Assembly: GCA_001599915.1 (NCBI GenBank)
Contig: BCIG01000011.1
Span: 372,001-436,000, forward strand
Length of the DNA stretch: 64,000 bases
Reading direction: 5' to 3'
Source: Symbiotaphrina buchneri
Taxonomy: Eukaryota > Ascomycota > Symbiotaphrinales > Symbiotaphrinaceae
In this document: in pieces, positions 47,645 through 59,832 of the stretch
Layout: each line of letters begins with the position of its first letter
How positions within the stretch are numbered: position 1 is the first letter of the stretch
Position numbers and translations under genes: made by a program
The notes under the pieces: generated by a model
The model's input: only the letters and a program-made list of their open reading frames with translations
What the model was told of the DNA's origin: nothing
The model's database searches: none

Positions 47645-48495
47645 TTCCTCTCCATAGGCATTCACTATACCGCACGCTGTTTCCGAGTAGTATATCTCCT
47701 TGGACTCGCTCAGGCTTACCGGACTCCGCCCGCCTATTGTGCTTCCTGGAGGCTTGGTTCCGAAACGACGTGGTACCCCGATTCTGTGGACTCGGATAGA
47801 GCCTGACGATTGGCAGCCCTTTTGTTCAGATAGACGCTGGAGTAGGCGAGGGGAGCTGGACCTTGGGGCCCCAAGATAAGGTACAGCTAGGACATGTTGC
47901 TCCACCGACATTTTCTATGGTGCAATGTCTCTGGCCCTTTTCTCTTGTGAATTGAAACCTGGGCTCTTGCTCACACTTGCAATGGCACCACTCATTCATA
48001 GTGAATCATGTTTCGAGAAAGCTAACTAGCAGTACCTAGCACCCACTTCCTCATGAACACCGACCACCATACAATTCTTGGAGAAAACCTCCGATAACTA
48101 GGTAGAACAGTTGAAACTTCAGATGGACAACAACAGCAAGACAGCTAGCAAGGACGACTTCTTCCGACTGTGTTCACTGCTACATCAACTCTTCTTGTGA
48201 TGACCGCAACCTCAAAGCAGCTGAGCCACTACTGAGAGGCGACATCCAAGTCGAAATCAACACGCAGTATTCAAACGACGGCAGAATGGAGGTTGTTTCC
48301 AACCCACCGCGTCCACCAGATCGGTCACAGAGAACAGGCATCGCGAAAGAACAACACAGAACAGAGCAGATAGCAAACTGCGTGGACATATTAAGATCAT
48401 GCGGAAATCGCAAATACATGTGAAACGAGACTTTGATGACACATCCTTGTTCTGCCTTTGGTGAAGAGCAGATTGAGAAGATCAGGATTCACCCG
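47645..48495. other. Convergent gap MBA1 / RRM gene
   Basis: An 851-bp gap between two stops. I see no coding gene. One isolated TAAGGTAC lies near 47878, but there is no cluster. Confidence 0.45.
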
Positions 48496-51098
48496 TCAGT
48501 GGGACTCCGCCTGCTGGGTTCCATGTGCGGCAGGAGCACCAGTGGGTTGCATGGAGATGTGACCGTTCGGATGCTGGGGAAAGACGTACGGGACAAGCTG
48601 ACTGGCGGAACCGTTGTGCGGTGCAGGAAGTGCATGGTAGTAAGTTCCCGGATATTGGGCATATGCCAATCCATGGTTGGGGTATTGGAACTGACCCATG
48701 GGTGACTGTGCGGACAGCGGAGCTGTGGAGCCAGGCTGCCCTTGACCAAGGGGGAAGCTCCAGTGACCGGCATTTAGTTGACCATGTGGAACCATAGCAT
48801 TGCCGCTGGCTTGTGGACTATTCATGGAATCCCGATCTGCAGACGTGGCAGCAAAATTCTGATGGCCACCATAGTATGCATATGCATACGCTGGAGGTAG
48901 CATAGCTGTTGGCGCAACCGGAGCTGCACTCGTGTATCCTGGCGACGCGAATTGGTTGTTCGTCATGACCAGTTGTCGAGATACGTGGGAAACACCAGAT
49001 TGATCCCAAGCACGGGGAATGGCTTGTCCATGGTGGGCGGCTCCACCCATGCGGGTTGGGCTCCCGTTGGCACTGCCAACGATGAGCCTGCCTCGAAATC
49101 CGCCGCTCTCCTTGCGTTCGACCTTGATTCTGTGATTATCCACAAAGGACTGATCCTGGATAACGTCAGTAACTTTCTCAATGCATCAGAGCTCATGAAC
49201 TTACAAGAACATCAATAGCGGTAGTCGCTTCATTTTCGGAAGAGAATTCGACAAAAGCAAAAACCTTTCCGGCCGTGCCTGGGACGATTTAAGTTGATGC
49301 CTTGTGAATAAAGGGTATGAACTTACCACTAGAAGAGGGCTTTGAGACGACCTCGGCCGAGACAACAGTGCCGTATCCGGAAAGAAGCGGTGTGAGACGC
49401 TCTTGGGTCATAGCAGCCGTCAAATTCCCAATGAAGATCGAACGGCGATCAATCATCGTGCGACGCTGCACCTGGGTTGCCGTGTATTCGGCGCGACCAG
49501 TTTGGGGCGGGCTATAACAGCCGGCACCGGTGTATGCAGGACCACGGATGGCACGAACACCTGAGCGACGTTCAGAAGGAGGACTTGGATGCTCCAAGCG
49601 AAAGGTAGCATCGTCGCGGAAGGCCTGGCCATGTAAGTTAGTGATGACGTGGTATGGAGGAAGTGAGAAGCTGAGTCACTTACAGATTGCGCATCTCTAC
49701 AATCCTGAAAATATGCGAAGCGTACAAAGATGCCCTCTGGAAGTTGGAAGATTTCAACTTCCGTCTCCGTTGCACGCCACATCTTCTCGATGCTACCATA
49801 AGGAGCAAGAGCTTCAGCAGCCTCTTTCTCTGAGATGGGTCCGCCAGTCAAACGTGACATATACACTGCGCCTGGATGGCTGTCAGCTGGGCAGTCAGTT
49901 TGCTTTGATATGCGTCCGAGGACTTACGGTTGACCCTTGCTGGCTCGGTCCGGCAGGGACGGCCTTCGATGTAGCGGTCGCGCCCTTCAACGATCGCTAT
50001 TTGAGCATCTTCATCTCTCTACAGAGCTTGTCAATATCAAAAGAACATGCCGCTGTAAGTAACTGCTAGGGCGCTGACCTCATACTGACAAAAAGCGAAC
50101 GGCATCCCGCGTGAGTCGCGCCGAATCTTCACATAGACGGTACCGAATTCTTGAAAGACCTCATGCACTGATGCCTCAAGGTGCTCATCGCTGCAAGCCG
50201 TGGACAAACTAAAATTGTGTCAGTGACAGTATGGTGGAGGGAAATATAAAGACTCACTTGGCAACGAATACGCAAGCACTGGGTGGCAGCACAGCTTGAG
50301 CGTTCTCCGCGGACAGGACCAATCCGGCGCGGTCAGCACGCGGATTAGGGGTGCTTTGAGGCCCAGAAATGTCATTCGGAGCGGAATTCCGACGGGTGAG
50401 GGTGCCGGCATTTTCGGAAAAGGGGTCGTCTGGCAAAGTGCTGCCAGGGGTCTTGATGAATTCAACACTGCCGGTCTGAGACGCAAGGTCCACATTCTCT
50501 TCGCCAATCGTCAAGGCATTCGTCATTTGGACTACCTCGTTGGCCAAACCTGTCATGATGTTAGTGACCATAACAGACCCTTGCATGCAACAGCATCTCC
50601 GCAATGCGGAGATCGGAGCGCGTCAGAGCAGAGAATGGAAAAATATTTAGAGACCAGATGAGGAATAGGGCAGGACAAATGCAAGGCAGAAGGAAGGGTG
50701 CTGCTGAACAGGTCGAAATATGCAAGAGATATCAAAGACACAGAACCCACATGCTGGAAGGGCATTGGCGTGTTGAGAACAGAGGGGATCGGATACAGAG
50801 GCGGTGGCCAGCAAAGGCAAACATCGACATGAGAGAACTTGGAATACAAAAAGAGGCAGACCACACTGAAAGGGCAGGGGGTTTCCAGACGTGACTTACC
50901 TTTCTCGCCGGCGTCCATGGGTGTAGGAGGCAGGCTGTCTCCAGCAACGGATTCTCCATAAGTGGAGGCTGGAGAAGGCTCATGGTCAATGTTATGACCA
51001 AGTCTCGTCATCTGTGCATTGGCAGCGCGTCCAAGGACGGCGTTGCCTCCGAGCTGTCCAACTGCCTTCTTCGGCGTTGCGGGATAATTCTTTGTCAT
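48496..51098 (-). CDS. Three-RRM RNA-binding protein
   Basis: Eight exons, complement(join(48496..49155, 49205..49278, 49327..49624, 49684..49865, 49928..50018, 50079..50208, 50258..50549, 50900..51098)), 641 residues. The N-terminal ~155 residues are low complexity. RRM1 (about 158-235) has ACVFVANLSTACSDEHL and PFAFCQYE. RRM2 (about 245-325) opens YMSRLTGGPISEKEA and has IFVRFAYF. RRM3 (about 385-455) has RSIFIGNLTAAMTQERL and KVFAFVEF. The C-terminal third is rich in Ala/Pro/Gly/Tyr/Gln, like many mRNP proteins. The organisation resembles S. pombe Msa1-type regulators, by memory only. The first intron (350 bp) is far longer than any other here and could hide an alternative exon. Confidence 0.8.
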
Positions 51099-52932
51099 CT
51101 TGAGTAGGAAGATGAGGATGATGGGGTTGGTTTGGAGAAGAATGAAGAAGAGGAGGTGTGGTCTGCGACGCGGCTCAAGCGCTCGGTCAAAGGTTGCGTG
51201 CTACGGATGCTTGAGAGCTCCTCGGCAGGGATGAGGGTCAACGCGACCTTGCAAGATCAAGGAAGCTGATCAGATGAATGTTTGGGATGGCAGAAGAATG
51301 AAGAGTAAGGGTGGTTTGTGAAGAGCACTTGCACAAGCTCAGTGAGGGTTGTCTATCGAGCAGCAGGAGATGCAGGTGAGGGAAGATACGGGAAGGAGGT
51401 GAGGAAGAAGGAAGAAGAGGAGGAGGAGGAGGAAGAGGAAGAGGAAGAGGAAGAAGAGGGGGGAAGAGGAGGGCGAGGGAACGGGAGGGGGCGCGTCCCC
51501 TGTCTCGCGTGGGCCGGTGGTCAGCCGGGTGGGGGAGGGGAGGGTTATGACCTGTCATTTCAACTACGATGAATGCTCCAGACGTGGCTTCCTCTTTGAC
51601 CTTCTGCTCCTTCCTAAACCTCCAGCCATGAGGCCGTATAGGGCGGTGCTCGGCGGGCTCGGGGAGTGATCGGAGGTCACAGGACAAGGGGTCAAAGCTC
51701 CGTCGCTGTCAGGGGGGGGTCGGGCTCCGGGCGTGGGCGTCAGTGATGCAGCGTCGTGGATATACCAGAAGTGAGGCTTGTTGACTTGAGATTGAGCCTT
51801 TTGTATGTCTCGAGACGGGCAGGCTGATGAACTCCCATGTTGGCCGCCAGCATCAAATTGCCCTGTCGAACGTCTTTGATATCATTAGCGCTACTTCCCC
51901 TGACACCTGGTCCGAGCGCCGCGAGTACCTGCTAAATTAGGACTGGCGTTTGAGCTTACTTGGACGTGGTGTGGCTGGCATCCACCGTCATTTCACCCTG
52001 GGATGTTCGCTTAGGTGCCGCAGCTAACACGACTAGCTCCGCCACGACCTGAACATCGGCGCCACAAATGGCTAGATAGACGCTGACTGATGTATGAAGT
52101 ACAAAGTACCTCCCATCGTACCCTTTGTGTCTTACCTAATAGCAGTCAGGGTACGTACTTTCGTACTGCTAGTGTACATACTTCACAGTAGTGTGGTACG
52201 AGTACGATTAGGTACCACCACATGGGCAAATGAGGGGCCATCGGAAAATTCTTCCGTCAGCGCCAAATCTGGCGAGCGCTGGCTTCTGGCTGCTTGGGTC
52301 ACAGAGCACAGAGGCTCACGATCCTTTGAATGCAGCCCGCTTTGCCCAGCTCGAACTTACTCTGTACTCGTATAGGCATATTCCAGTCGTATCAATATAG
52401 AATTGATTTTCCCCCAAGCTTCAGAGCTTAAGGTAAGGTAGGTAAGGTCAGGTGCCTATTCTGTACATACCTTACCTAAAGTATTTGATCCCCATATCCA
52501 AAGTGTACGGGCGCGGATTGAAGAAATATATCGCCACCTGCTTTACCTTGCTCTGCTCTGACCTTGCAATAGAGGCAGGACTACGGAGAGCCTCAAATGT
52601 CAAGAAAATCCCATACCTTCTTAAGGTGAGGTAGGGAAGGTACCTACCGAGCTACCTAAGGTAAGGTACAATAATGCTTTTGCACCGCTAGAGGGAGGAG
52701 AAGGGCGCCAAGCCATGGGGAAGCGAGGACGCCGCTCGGCCTCCAGAAAAGGCGCCGTAGTGCTTGTGCCGAAACCTTCAACAATTCCATACCACTACAC
52801 CGTACTAAGATACGACTCGTTAATCTTTTAGTGAGTAAGGTAAGGTGAGGTCAGGTAAGGCGGCCTTATTCTTACCTCGGTCTCCTGGTGGCCAGAATTT
52901 GATTTCCAGGATACAGCAACGGTGCACCGACC
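51099..52932. promoter_or_regulatory. Long divergent gap RRM gene / CIA30
   Basis: A 1.83-kb gap. A purine tract (GAGGAG/GAAGAG repeats, about 51391-51480) reads as a C/T-rich leader on the RRM gene's strand. GGTAC-type repeats occur at about 52095-52215, 52428-52445, 52620-52672 and 52835-52862. No convincing gene is seen, and the 150-codon minus frame at 51238-51687 is low-complexity leader. Confidence 0.5.
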
Positions 52933-53815
52933 ATGAGACCGTCACCTCTTCGTGCCCAAGGATTCTTCCAGCGCAGCTTGGATGAGCTGAAAAGATTATC
53001 CAACATAGGTGTGTGTTCCTGTCCCCGCCTCGTCCCTTCCTAGACGTCCTGGTACTGGAGTCCAATGCCGCGCGTCCTGATCAGGGCAACCTTTCTTTCC
53101 CCCGTACTTTTGTTAACGTCCTGTAGCACTCAAGGCCGAGGCCGTTCGGACACCGGATGCACCGTTTCCCTTGGTTAGCTTCGAAGATGAAGCGAGCCTA
53201 CGCGCCTGCAAGACCATGTCCGATGCCGACATGGGCGGGTTTTCCCAGGCAAATCTCGACTTCGTTCCGGCAACGTCTTCGGAACCTGCCCATACCCGCT
53301 TCCACGGCACAATATCCATCGACCTGCCCCCAAACCGCCCAGATATCCAGCGGTCCGGCTACGCGGCCTGGCGCACAAAGGATCGGCCGCCAACCATCTT
53401 CGGAAAAAGCCTCTGGGACATAGACCCCTACACCTACCTCGCCCTCCGCGTGAAGTCGGACGGCCGGAAATATTTCGTCAACGTCCAAACGGAATCCATC
53501 GTCCCCACGGACCTACATCAGCACCGGTTGTATACCCAGCGCCCCGGAGAGTGGGAGACGGTCTTTATAAAATGGCATGAGTTTGTCCGGACGAACCATG
53601 GGGTGGTCGTGGAACCCCAGACAGAGATGTTACGGCAAAAGGTGCGAACAGTGGGCATAGGCTTGATCGACAGGATACCAGGGCCGTTCGATTTGCGCAT
53701 CGAGCGAATGTGGGCGACCAATCGTGCAGCGGCGGAGCACAGCAGCGGGGAATCCGCCGGAATGGGCAAGACGGAAGATGGAATAGGTGATGCAGATGAC
53801 AGACCTCGGAGTTAG
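52933..53815 (+). CDS. CIA30: CIA30/NDUFAF1, complex I assembly factor
   Basis: Two exons, join(52933..53008, 53127..53815), 254 residues. CIA30 (NDUFAF1) is a mitochondrial chaperone for the membrane arm of NADH:ubiquinone oxidoreductase; it was first described in Neurospora crassa. The N terminus MRPSPLRAQGFFQRSLDEL is basic and amphipathic. The CIA30 (galactose-binding-like) domain shows DADMGGFSQANLDF, TRFHGTISIDLP, SGYAAWRTKDRPPTIFG, YLALRVKSDGRKYFVN, then VGIGLIDRIPGPFDLRIERM. The spliced start joins in phase (…LSNI / ALKAEAV). The gene converges on ADE1. Confidence 0.92.
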
Positions 53816-53974
53816 AGAAGCTTCGCACTTCACATATCAAGAATGCTATCTATTCTACCCGCTGGATGGGGCCACAACCGTTATTGTACTCCGTTTACAT
53901 AATACATACTAATGTACATAATGTACAGGCCTAATTCTTGTCAAGATACTGCCACACGTGCTGTATTCATAACT

Positions 53975-54956
53975 TCACGCCACGACGACCTGCCACTTCA
54001 TGCCTGTTAGCCTCTCGAAAGCCTCCACGTACTTCTCTTGCGTCCGTGCCACCACCGTCGCCGGCATGGCCACGCCTTGCTTGCCTTTCAGGCCCTCTCT
54101 AGTTAGCCAGTCACGCAGGTATTGTTTATCAAAACTGTCCTGTGTCTTGCCCGCTTCATAGGCCGAAGCCGGCCAGAAACGCGAGCTATCGGGCGTCAGT
54201 ACCTCGTCAACGAGGACCACTTCGTCAGTCGCCCTATCGAGGCCAAATTCGAATTTGGTATCTGCAATGATGATTCCCCGCTTCAAGGCGTAATCCCTGG
54301 CCGTCTTGTACAAGGCCAGGGCCAAACGTTCAATCTCCTTGGCATATTTCTCACCAACAATCTTGGCCGCGACGTCGGGATGGATGTTTTCATCGTTTTT
54401 GCCGGCTTCCGCCTTGGTGCTGGGAGTATAGATTGGCTCGGGAAAAGGGTCACTCTCCTTCAGCCCTTCTTTGACTTTCATTCCGTGTACAGTACCACTC
54501 GAACTATACTCTTTCCAAGCGCTCCCAGTGATGTAGCCCCGCACAATGGCCTCGATGGGGAATATTTCGAGCCGCCTGACCTGCATGCTGCGGTTCTTCA
54601 GCGGCGCATGTAAGGCAGGTGGGATTTGAGAAGGGATTGACAGTGACAGGAAATGTGTCTTCAAGTTCGGCACGGAAGAGGAGAGCACAGAGAACCAGTG
54701 AGCGGACAGGAGGGTCAGGAGACGTCCCTTGTTCGGGATTCCCTAATCACGTCACTGTCAGACCGGGCCTCGCAGGTCTAGCACTGGGACTGTGCCAACA
54801 TACATTCTCCATAATGACGTCGTACGCGGAGATGCGGTCCGTGGCCACGAACAACAGCGTGTGGTCATCTACCGCGTACAGGTCTCGGACCTTGCCTCGG
54901 GCCACCGATGGCAGGGCCGATTGTAGATCGGTGGTTGTCAACACCTCATTTGCCAT
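53975..54956 (-). CDS. ADE1: SAICAR synthase (ADE1)
   Basis: Two exons, complement(join(53975..54742, 54804..54956)), 306 residues, the same length as yeast Ade1. The enzyme joins CAIR and aspartate with ATP in de novo purine synthesis, in the cytosol. Visible: [10 protein letters not shown]-like [36 protein letters not shown] across the intron, [47 protein letters not shown], and [14 protein letters not shown]. These cover the nucleotide and substrate sites. The start is the ATG giving [11 protein letters not shown]1 is a known neighbour on the APC5 side of MAT loci in several Sordariomycetes (from memory). Confidence 0.95.
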
Positions 54957-55719
54957 TGTGGGCTGGCCGTCGTTGGTAGATAGCCTCACAGTCGACTGCC
55001 GAAAATGGTGGGGTTCGCCAGGGATCAGGGTTTCTCTTCGAGTCTGGGTAAAGATGATATTCATTAGCTGATGCTGGAGCAGGGAGGAAGGACTTTCTAT
55101 GTACTCTCTGCAGGCCACTGGTGATGGTGGTGATGGCTTCAAGCTGGTTTCACACTTTCCGGTCGGGCAATGATCATAATATTTGATAACATGGAACATC
55201 AAACTTCAATCCAAAAAAGCAAAAAGGTGCACCCAAAAAAAGAAAGATGACGATCTCTCATGATCCATTCAAGACTTCAAAGGTTGTTTTGCTCGGAGCA
55301 CTAGGCCTATCCGGGTTGGACCATTTCTCGCCTGCAAGTGATGACCCGGCTCCCCGGGCAGGTCAGGCCCGGGGAAGCTCCCGTCTCCTTCGGTACCTAA
55401 GGTACCTACTTGGTAAGGTCCGACCGAGTAAGAGCAACCGGTATATGCCGCGACACGTCCCCTCCAGTTTACACTGTGCTTCGTGTGTTGGTGTGTTGGT
55501 GTGAGTCGCTGACGAGCAACTGAGCCGCCAGCCCACACCTTACTTTGGTGATATTGACATCAATCCCTATCTTGTCAGCTAAGGTACACATAGTCATCCT
55601 GTGAGCTGCCCAATGCCATCTTGCCTCCCCCGCGCTCAGCGCCATGATCGGCGGATACAACAATGAGAGCGCGCTGAGGCGGCGATGATAGCTGCTCGTT
55701 TCGAGTCACGGTGCCTGCA
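54957..55719. promoter_or_regulatory. Divergent promoter gap ADE1 / APC5
   Basis: A 763-bp gap between divergent starts. CGGTACCTAAGGTACCTACTTGG-like repeats lie at about 55394-55419. No gene is seen. Confidence 0.5.
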
Positions 55720-58483
55720 ATGGCAAGATACCTCGTCCCGCCTAAGCTGGGCCTTCTGGCACTCATTTCTCTATACACTGATGGAGTCGTTCCTACGAGC
55801 TCCGCCATTGCTGTCCTGTCCTTCATAGCCTCCATTCTGATTCCAGGATCCACCTTAGTTGCCGGCGGTGGCACTGCCCAGACTTCGCCCATCTCGGTGG
55901 AGGACTTTCAGAAAGCAACCATTACTCATGCGTCCATCATTCCAGGGCGCACGATCTGGGATCTCTTCTTGAAAACGTTATGGGAAATTAATTCGTTCGA
56001 TGCCCTGCATGTATTCTTTGATAACCTTGGGCATATCCTCGCAAAGCACGAAGGCGAAGACGATCCACAGAAAGTCACAGACCGGGCTACCCAATCCATG
56101 GCCGAAAAGATACAGCTCTCGAGGACGTCTCCACTAGGGACCTTCGTGCGGAGAGCGCAACTTGAGTTCACAAGACTGCAATTTCACGATGCAATGACGC
56201 TCTGGACCGACTTTGTCAAGTTCCGGGAGCCCACTCTTTCTATGTGGCGTAAGAGGAATCCTTCGGCTGGCAAAATGAGCTTCGACGCTGTCCTACATAA
56301 CGCTGGATTTGAACGGGAAGATGTATTGTCCAAGGTCGTCTATGGAGACACAAACAGACAGGTCGACAGCAGGCTGGGGAATCTGGCGAGCACTGATGAG
56401 ATCGAGAGGTTGCTGGAATTCCAAGTCGAAGAGATGCAAAGTATGTGTTCGGTACATATGTCATTGCATGCCGCTGACTTTTACTGTAGAGTACGGCAAT
56501 AGGCTGCCCGAGGAAATGAGGAAAAGGATGCAGATGATGGCTGAGAGTAGTGTTGCCATCCCCAGCCTCTACCACTATGCTAAGTATGACATCGTAGAAC
56601 AAGTCTGACGCATTTACGTGAGAGAATTCTAATTCCCCCCCACAGATTTCTGGACTCGTGGAGGGCTGGCGACTACCCTTCTGCCTTCGATTATCTGCAT
56701 CGTTACTTCGACTACACCATGCACAATCGTGACCGTACCTTCTACCAATACGCTCTCCTTAACTTGGCGATTTTACAGGCAGATTTCGGTTGCTACTCGG
56801 AAGCGATTGCCGCCATGCAGGAAACCGTCGTGACAGCGAGGGAAAACAAAGATATGGGCTGCTTGAATTATAGCCTGAGCTGGCTATATCATTTTGGCAA
56901 ATCACATCCCAGAGCATTCGCCAGTGGTTGCAAAGGTATTATGTCCGGAGTCGACGGAGAAGGCCTTGGGTTCCTCAAGGCGAAGGCCAAAGAAATGGGC
57001 ATGTGGAATCTTTTGAGCACTTCGCTCTTGAGCGAGGCAAAGTTGGGTTTAGCAAATGTGTTTGACCTGAAGAGATGTCGGACGGAAGGTGCAGTGCGTG
57101 CTAACAAAGATGGTAGGGCGAGAGTATACCGCTTTGCGTTGAAAACATAACCAAGGCCGCCCATCTAAACATCACAAAATTTATCCCGAGTGCTACAGGT
57201 GCCCAGATGCTTTTGCAATCTTCATTGTTTGGCAGACTTGGTGTGTGGCACCCTCTTGGACCCTACCGATAGATTGCTGAGTTTCGAGGCTACAGGAGTC
57301 GATTATGTGGCATGGTCTTACTGTGAAATCTTCCTGGAATGCCATGCCCAACAATCTCCGTTCGAAGAGGTTCTGAAATGCCATTGCCGAATGGCTTATA
57401 TTGTGAGTAAACAGCCTTACCAAGGACGCCGAGAACCTGCTAACTTGCGAAGCTGGCTCAAAAAGGTCGCCATAAAGAGGCTTTGGCCAAAATAAATGAT
57501 CTTGATGTCAACTACGTCTCCAGTTTGAAGCATCATCAATACTTGTCAGCATTTTCTGGGTTATTGAAGCTCAAGAACGCGGTCCATCGGTTAGCATGTC
57601 CTCAATCTCCTTCTGGATCTATTCTGACGATGTTCATGATTGCAAGCGATGACTTCGCAGCGGCCCATCATTTGGTGATTCAGCTGCGGGCACTTGAAGA
57701 TTTGGATGCTGACGTTGCCTTTTCAATAACGCTGCTTCATATCGCGCTGTTTGTCCGAGCTCATTCGTACAAGGATGCTCTGCAGCTCCTCGAGGAAACT
57801 GCATCAAAGTTAAAGGATGATGCAGCCGACATATATCAAAGGATACGCCTCATGTCGATGAAGTCAACCATCCTCGATAAGTGCGGGAAGACCCAGAAAG
57901 GATTCTCCCTTGTCTTAAGAGCGGCCACCCTCGCGCATCGGTCAAGGATTCTACCAGCCTTGTGGGAGTCTATAGGTTCGCTGTGCAATATCCTTTCTAG
58001 TCTGAACGAATTTGAAGCATCTAGAAGCCTGTTGGTCGCGATCATTCCCCAGGTCAGTCTCTCAATGCACGAGTTGCATGGGTACGTTATTAAGGCTTTT
58101 GGTTGCAGTTGATAGAAACCGAAGATTGCGCTTTGATTGCCGAAACATTCTCCTTTCTGGCAGATGCTCATATGGGATTGGCGGGAAGAGAGCGGGCAGG
58201 CTCTTCGAAGCGGAGTGTGCAGCTCACAAAAGCGTTGGAAGCAATCGACCGCGCTTTCAATGGTGCGTATGATGCTTTCTTCTCGACTCAAAGTGACAAC
58301 AGTCTTTGACGAATCCGCCACTGACCGGCTTTAGAGTACGCCCGTTTACACGATTTGGTGGGCCAATGCGAAATGATGGCCAAAAAAGCCACCATCATGC
58401 ACATGGTTGGTGATCTGGCGCTGGCCAATGATTATGCAGCGCAGTACCTGGACATCAAGAGAAGTGTCCTGGAACGCGCTTGA
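55720..58483 (+). CDS. APC5: Anaphase-promoting complex subunit 5 (APC5)
   Basis: Eight exons, join(55720..56440, 56490..56583, 56646..57057, 57117..57240, 57296..57402, 57453..58052, 58109..58262, 58335..58483), 786 residues. APC5 is a TPR scaffold subunit of the APC/C ubiquitin ligase that drives mitotic exit. The N-terminal MARYLVPPKLGLLALISLY is the conserved opening. APC5 repeats appear as FLDSWRAGDYPSAFDYLHR, FYQYALLNLAILQADFG, and SQMLLQSSLFGRLG-like AQMLLQSSLFGRLG. Helical TPR pairs continue to the end, near LVGQCEMMAKKA. Intron 3 must be placed at GTGTTT (57058) to keep LAN/GESI in frame. This gene is the classic third neighbour of APN2-COX13 beside MAT. Confidence 0.93.
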
Positions 58484-58776
58484 AAACTTAATGTAGCATT
58501 TGCCGAACTAGAATTAGGAGCATCCTCTACGTGCAGGTGACAGTCTTAAACGCGCTCGCCCCATTATTGAAGTAGCAGTCGTCAGATGCAGGCTCTGTTG
58601 ATCACTTCCTGTACCATGTTTTCTCAAGGAAACTACGTGTCAAGCGGATCCTTTGTGGCTTGAATTGCGGTATTCTGTACATCTGCACCAAGGATCATTC
58701 ATTTCCTCGCCTCAACGAAGTATGCTATGAGTGATTCCTGCCGCTGCCATACCTCTAACATCCTTTCACCCGGTCT
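58484..58776. other. Convergent gap APC5 / COX13
   Basis: A 293-bp gap between two stops; no gene and no GGTACC repeat seen. Confidence 0.5.
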
Positions 58777-59458
58777 CTAGTCCCTGTGGTGATAGTTGAC
58801 CTTGTCGTTCCAGCTGATATATGTTAGCAAGTGATAGCACCTTCTGAACAACGAAGGGTTCGATCTGAGCCAAGGGTGTGGCCTTTGGGTGGGGTCAAGG
58901 TCCACTTACAAAAGAGTCTGCGGTATCGACGATTAGCAAGGTCAGCAAATTTCCTCAGGGAGTCCTCACCTTGTCACCATCACCCCACGGGAAAGCCTTA
59001 GTCCTGATATTCATGTAGGGATATTCAGGACGTTCCTCCAAAGGCGGCAAGTGCTCCCAGTGTTCCCAATGTTCATTCCACAAGTTATACGCATTGACTC
59101 CTGCAATTATCAAACAAGGAATAGTGACGCTGACCACAGATTGATCAGCCAACTTTCAGTGCAGTCTCAATTGGACGCGCTCTGGGGAGGAGAGTCTCAC
59201 TAGAATGACAGCTTCCGCCACAGATCTAGGCAGTCCATTTAGCCGTCTACATCCGACAAGAAAAGAGTGAGGAGACCTACCAGCTGTTGCAGCGGCGTGC
59301 TGCTTGACCTGAAGTCTCTCACGATTGAAGGCGTTGTCCCGAGGTCCCTTCAACTCGGTGCTTTCAAAGCGACGCTGGACAGCCCGGCGCACGGCGGGAG
59401 ACTGCAATTGCTGGCGCAGCAATTGATTGCCACGGAGCAGAGTACGCGCAGGAAACAT
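58777..59458 (-). CDS. COX13: Cytochrome c oxidase subunit VIa (COX13)
   Basis: Five exons, complement(join(58777..58813, 58910..58917, 58970..59129, 59201..59225, 59281..59458)), 135 residues. COX13 is a single-span regulatory subunit of complex IV in the mitochondrial inner membrane. The leader is Arg/Gln-rich. The membrane segment is LSFYVTIPCLIIAGVNAYNLW; HWEHWEHLPPLEERPEYPY and NIRTKAFPWGDGDK follow, then TLFWNDKVNYHH. The fourth exon is only 8 nt (ACTCTTTT), supplying TL and part of F; without it the conserved FWND ending is lost. The second exon is 25 nt. COX13 diverges from APN2, the standard arrangement beside ascomycete MAT loci. Confidence 0.94.
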
Positions 59459-59832
59459 TGTGCTGCTGGTAATCGTTGTCGTTGCGAGGGTGAACGTCTG
59501 TCGGTGGACAAAGCAGGCTCCTGGAGGTTCCGTTCGATGGCTCGTACCTGGCTGGTGATGGTGTGATGTTGCAGAACGGTGGAAGGCGGAGCCGCTTAGT
59601 CATCCTGTCCTGCCCCTTGTCTTCTAACGTCATTCGTCGCTTGGGGCTGGCTGCCTTTGACGCTAGGCGGGATCGCTGAAATAACCTACCTAGGTAAGGT
59701 ACGTACTTGAAGAGGCACCTATGCAGTTATCAATCACCGGCGATGATAACGGATCTTGGTGTCCGCTGATCCGTTGCTACATCTTCGAGGCTGAGCTATG
59801 AGGCGTCGGCGAAGGAAAACTAATGCGTCAAG
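59459..59832. promoter_or_regulatory. Divergent promoter COX13 / APN2
   Basis: A 374-bp gap between divergent starts with CTACCTAGGTAAGGTACGTAC at about 59687-59707. No gene is seen. Confidence 0.5.

Noticed and set aside
47108-47911. 267-codon minus-strand frame opposite MBA1
   Set aside because: It lies antisense to well-supported MBA1 exons and shows no family motif; a chance open frame.
51238-51687. 150-codon Pro/Leu/Ser-rich minus frame
   Set aside because: Produced by the purine tract upstream of the RRM gene; reads as leader sequence, no domain.
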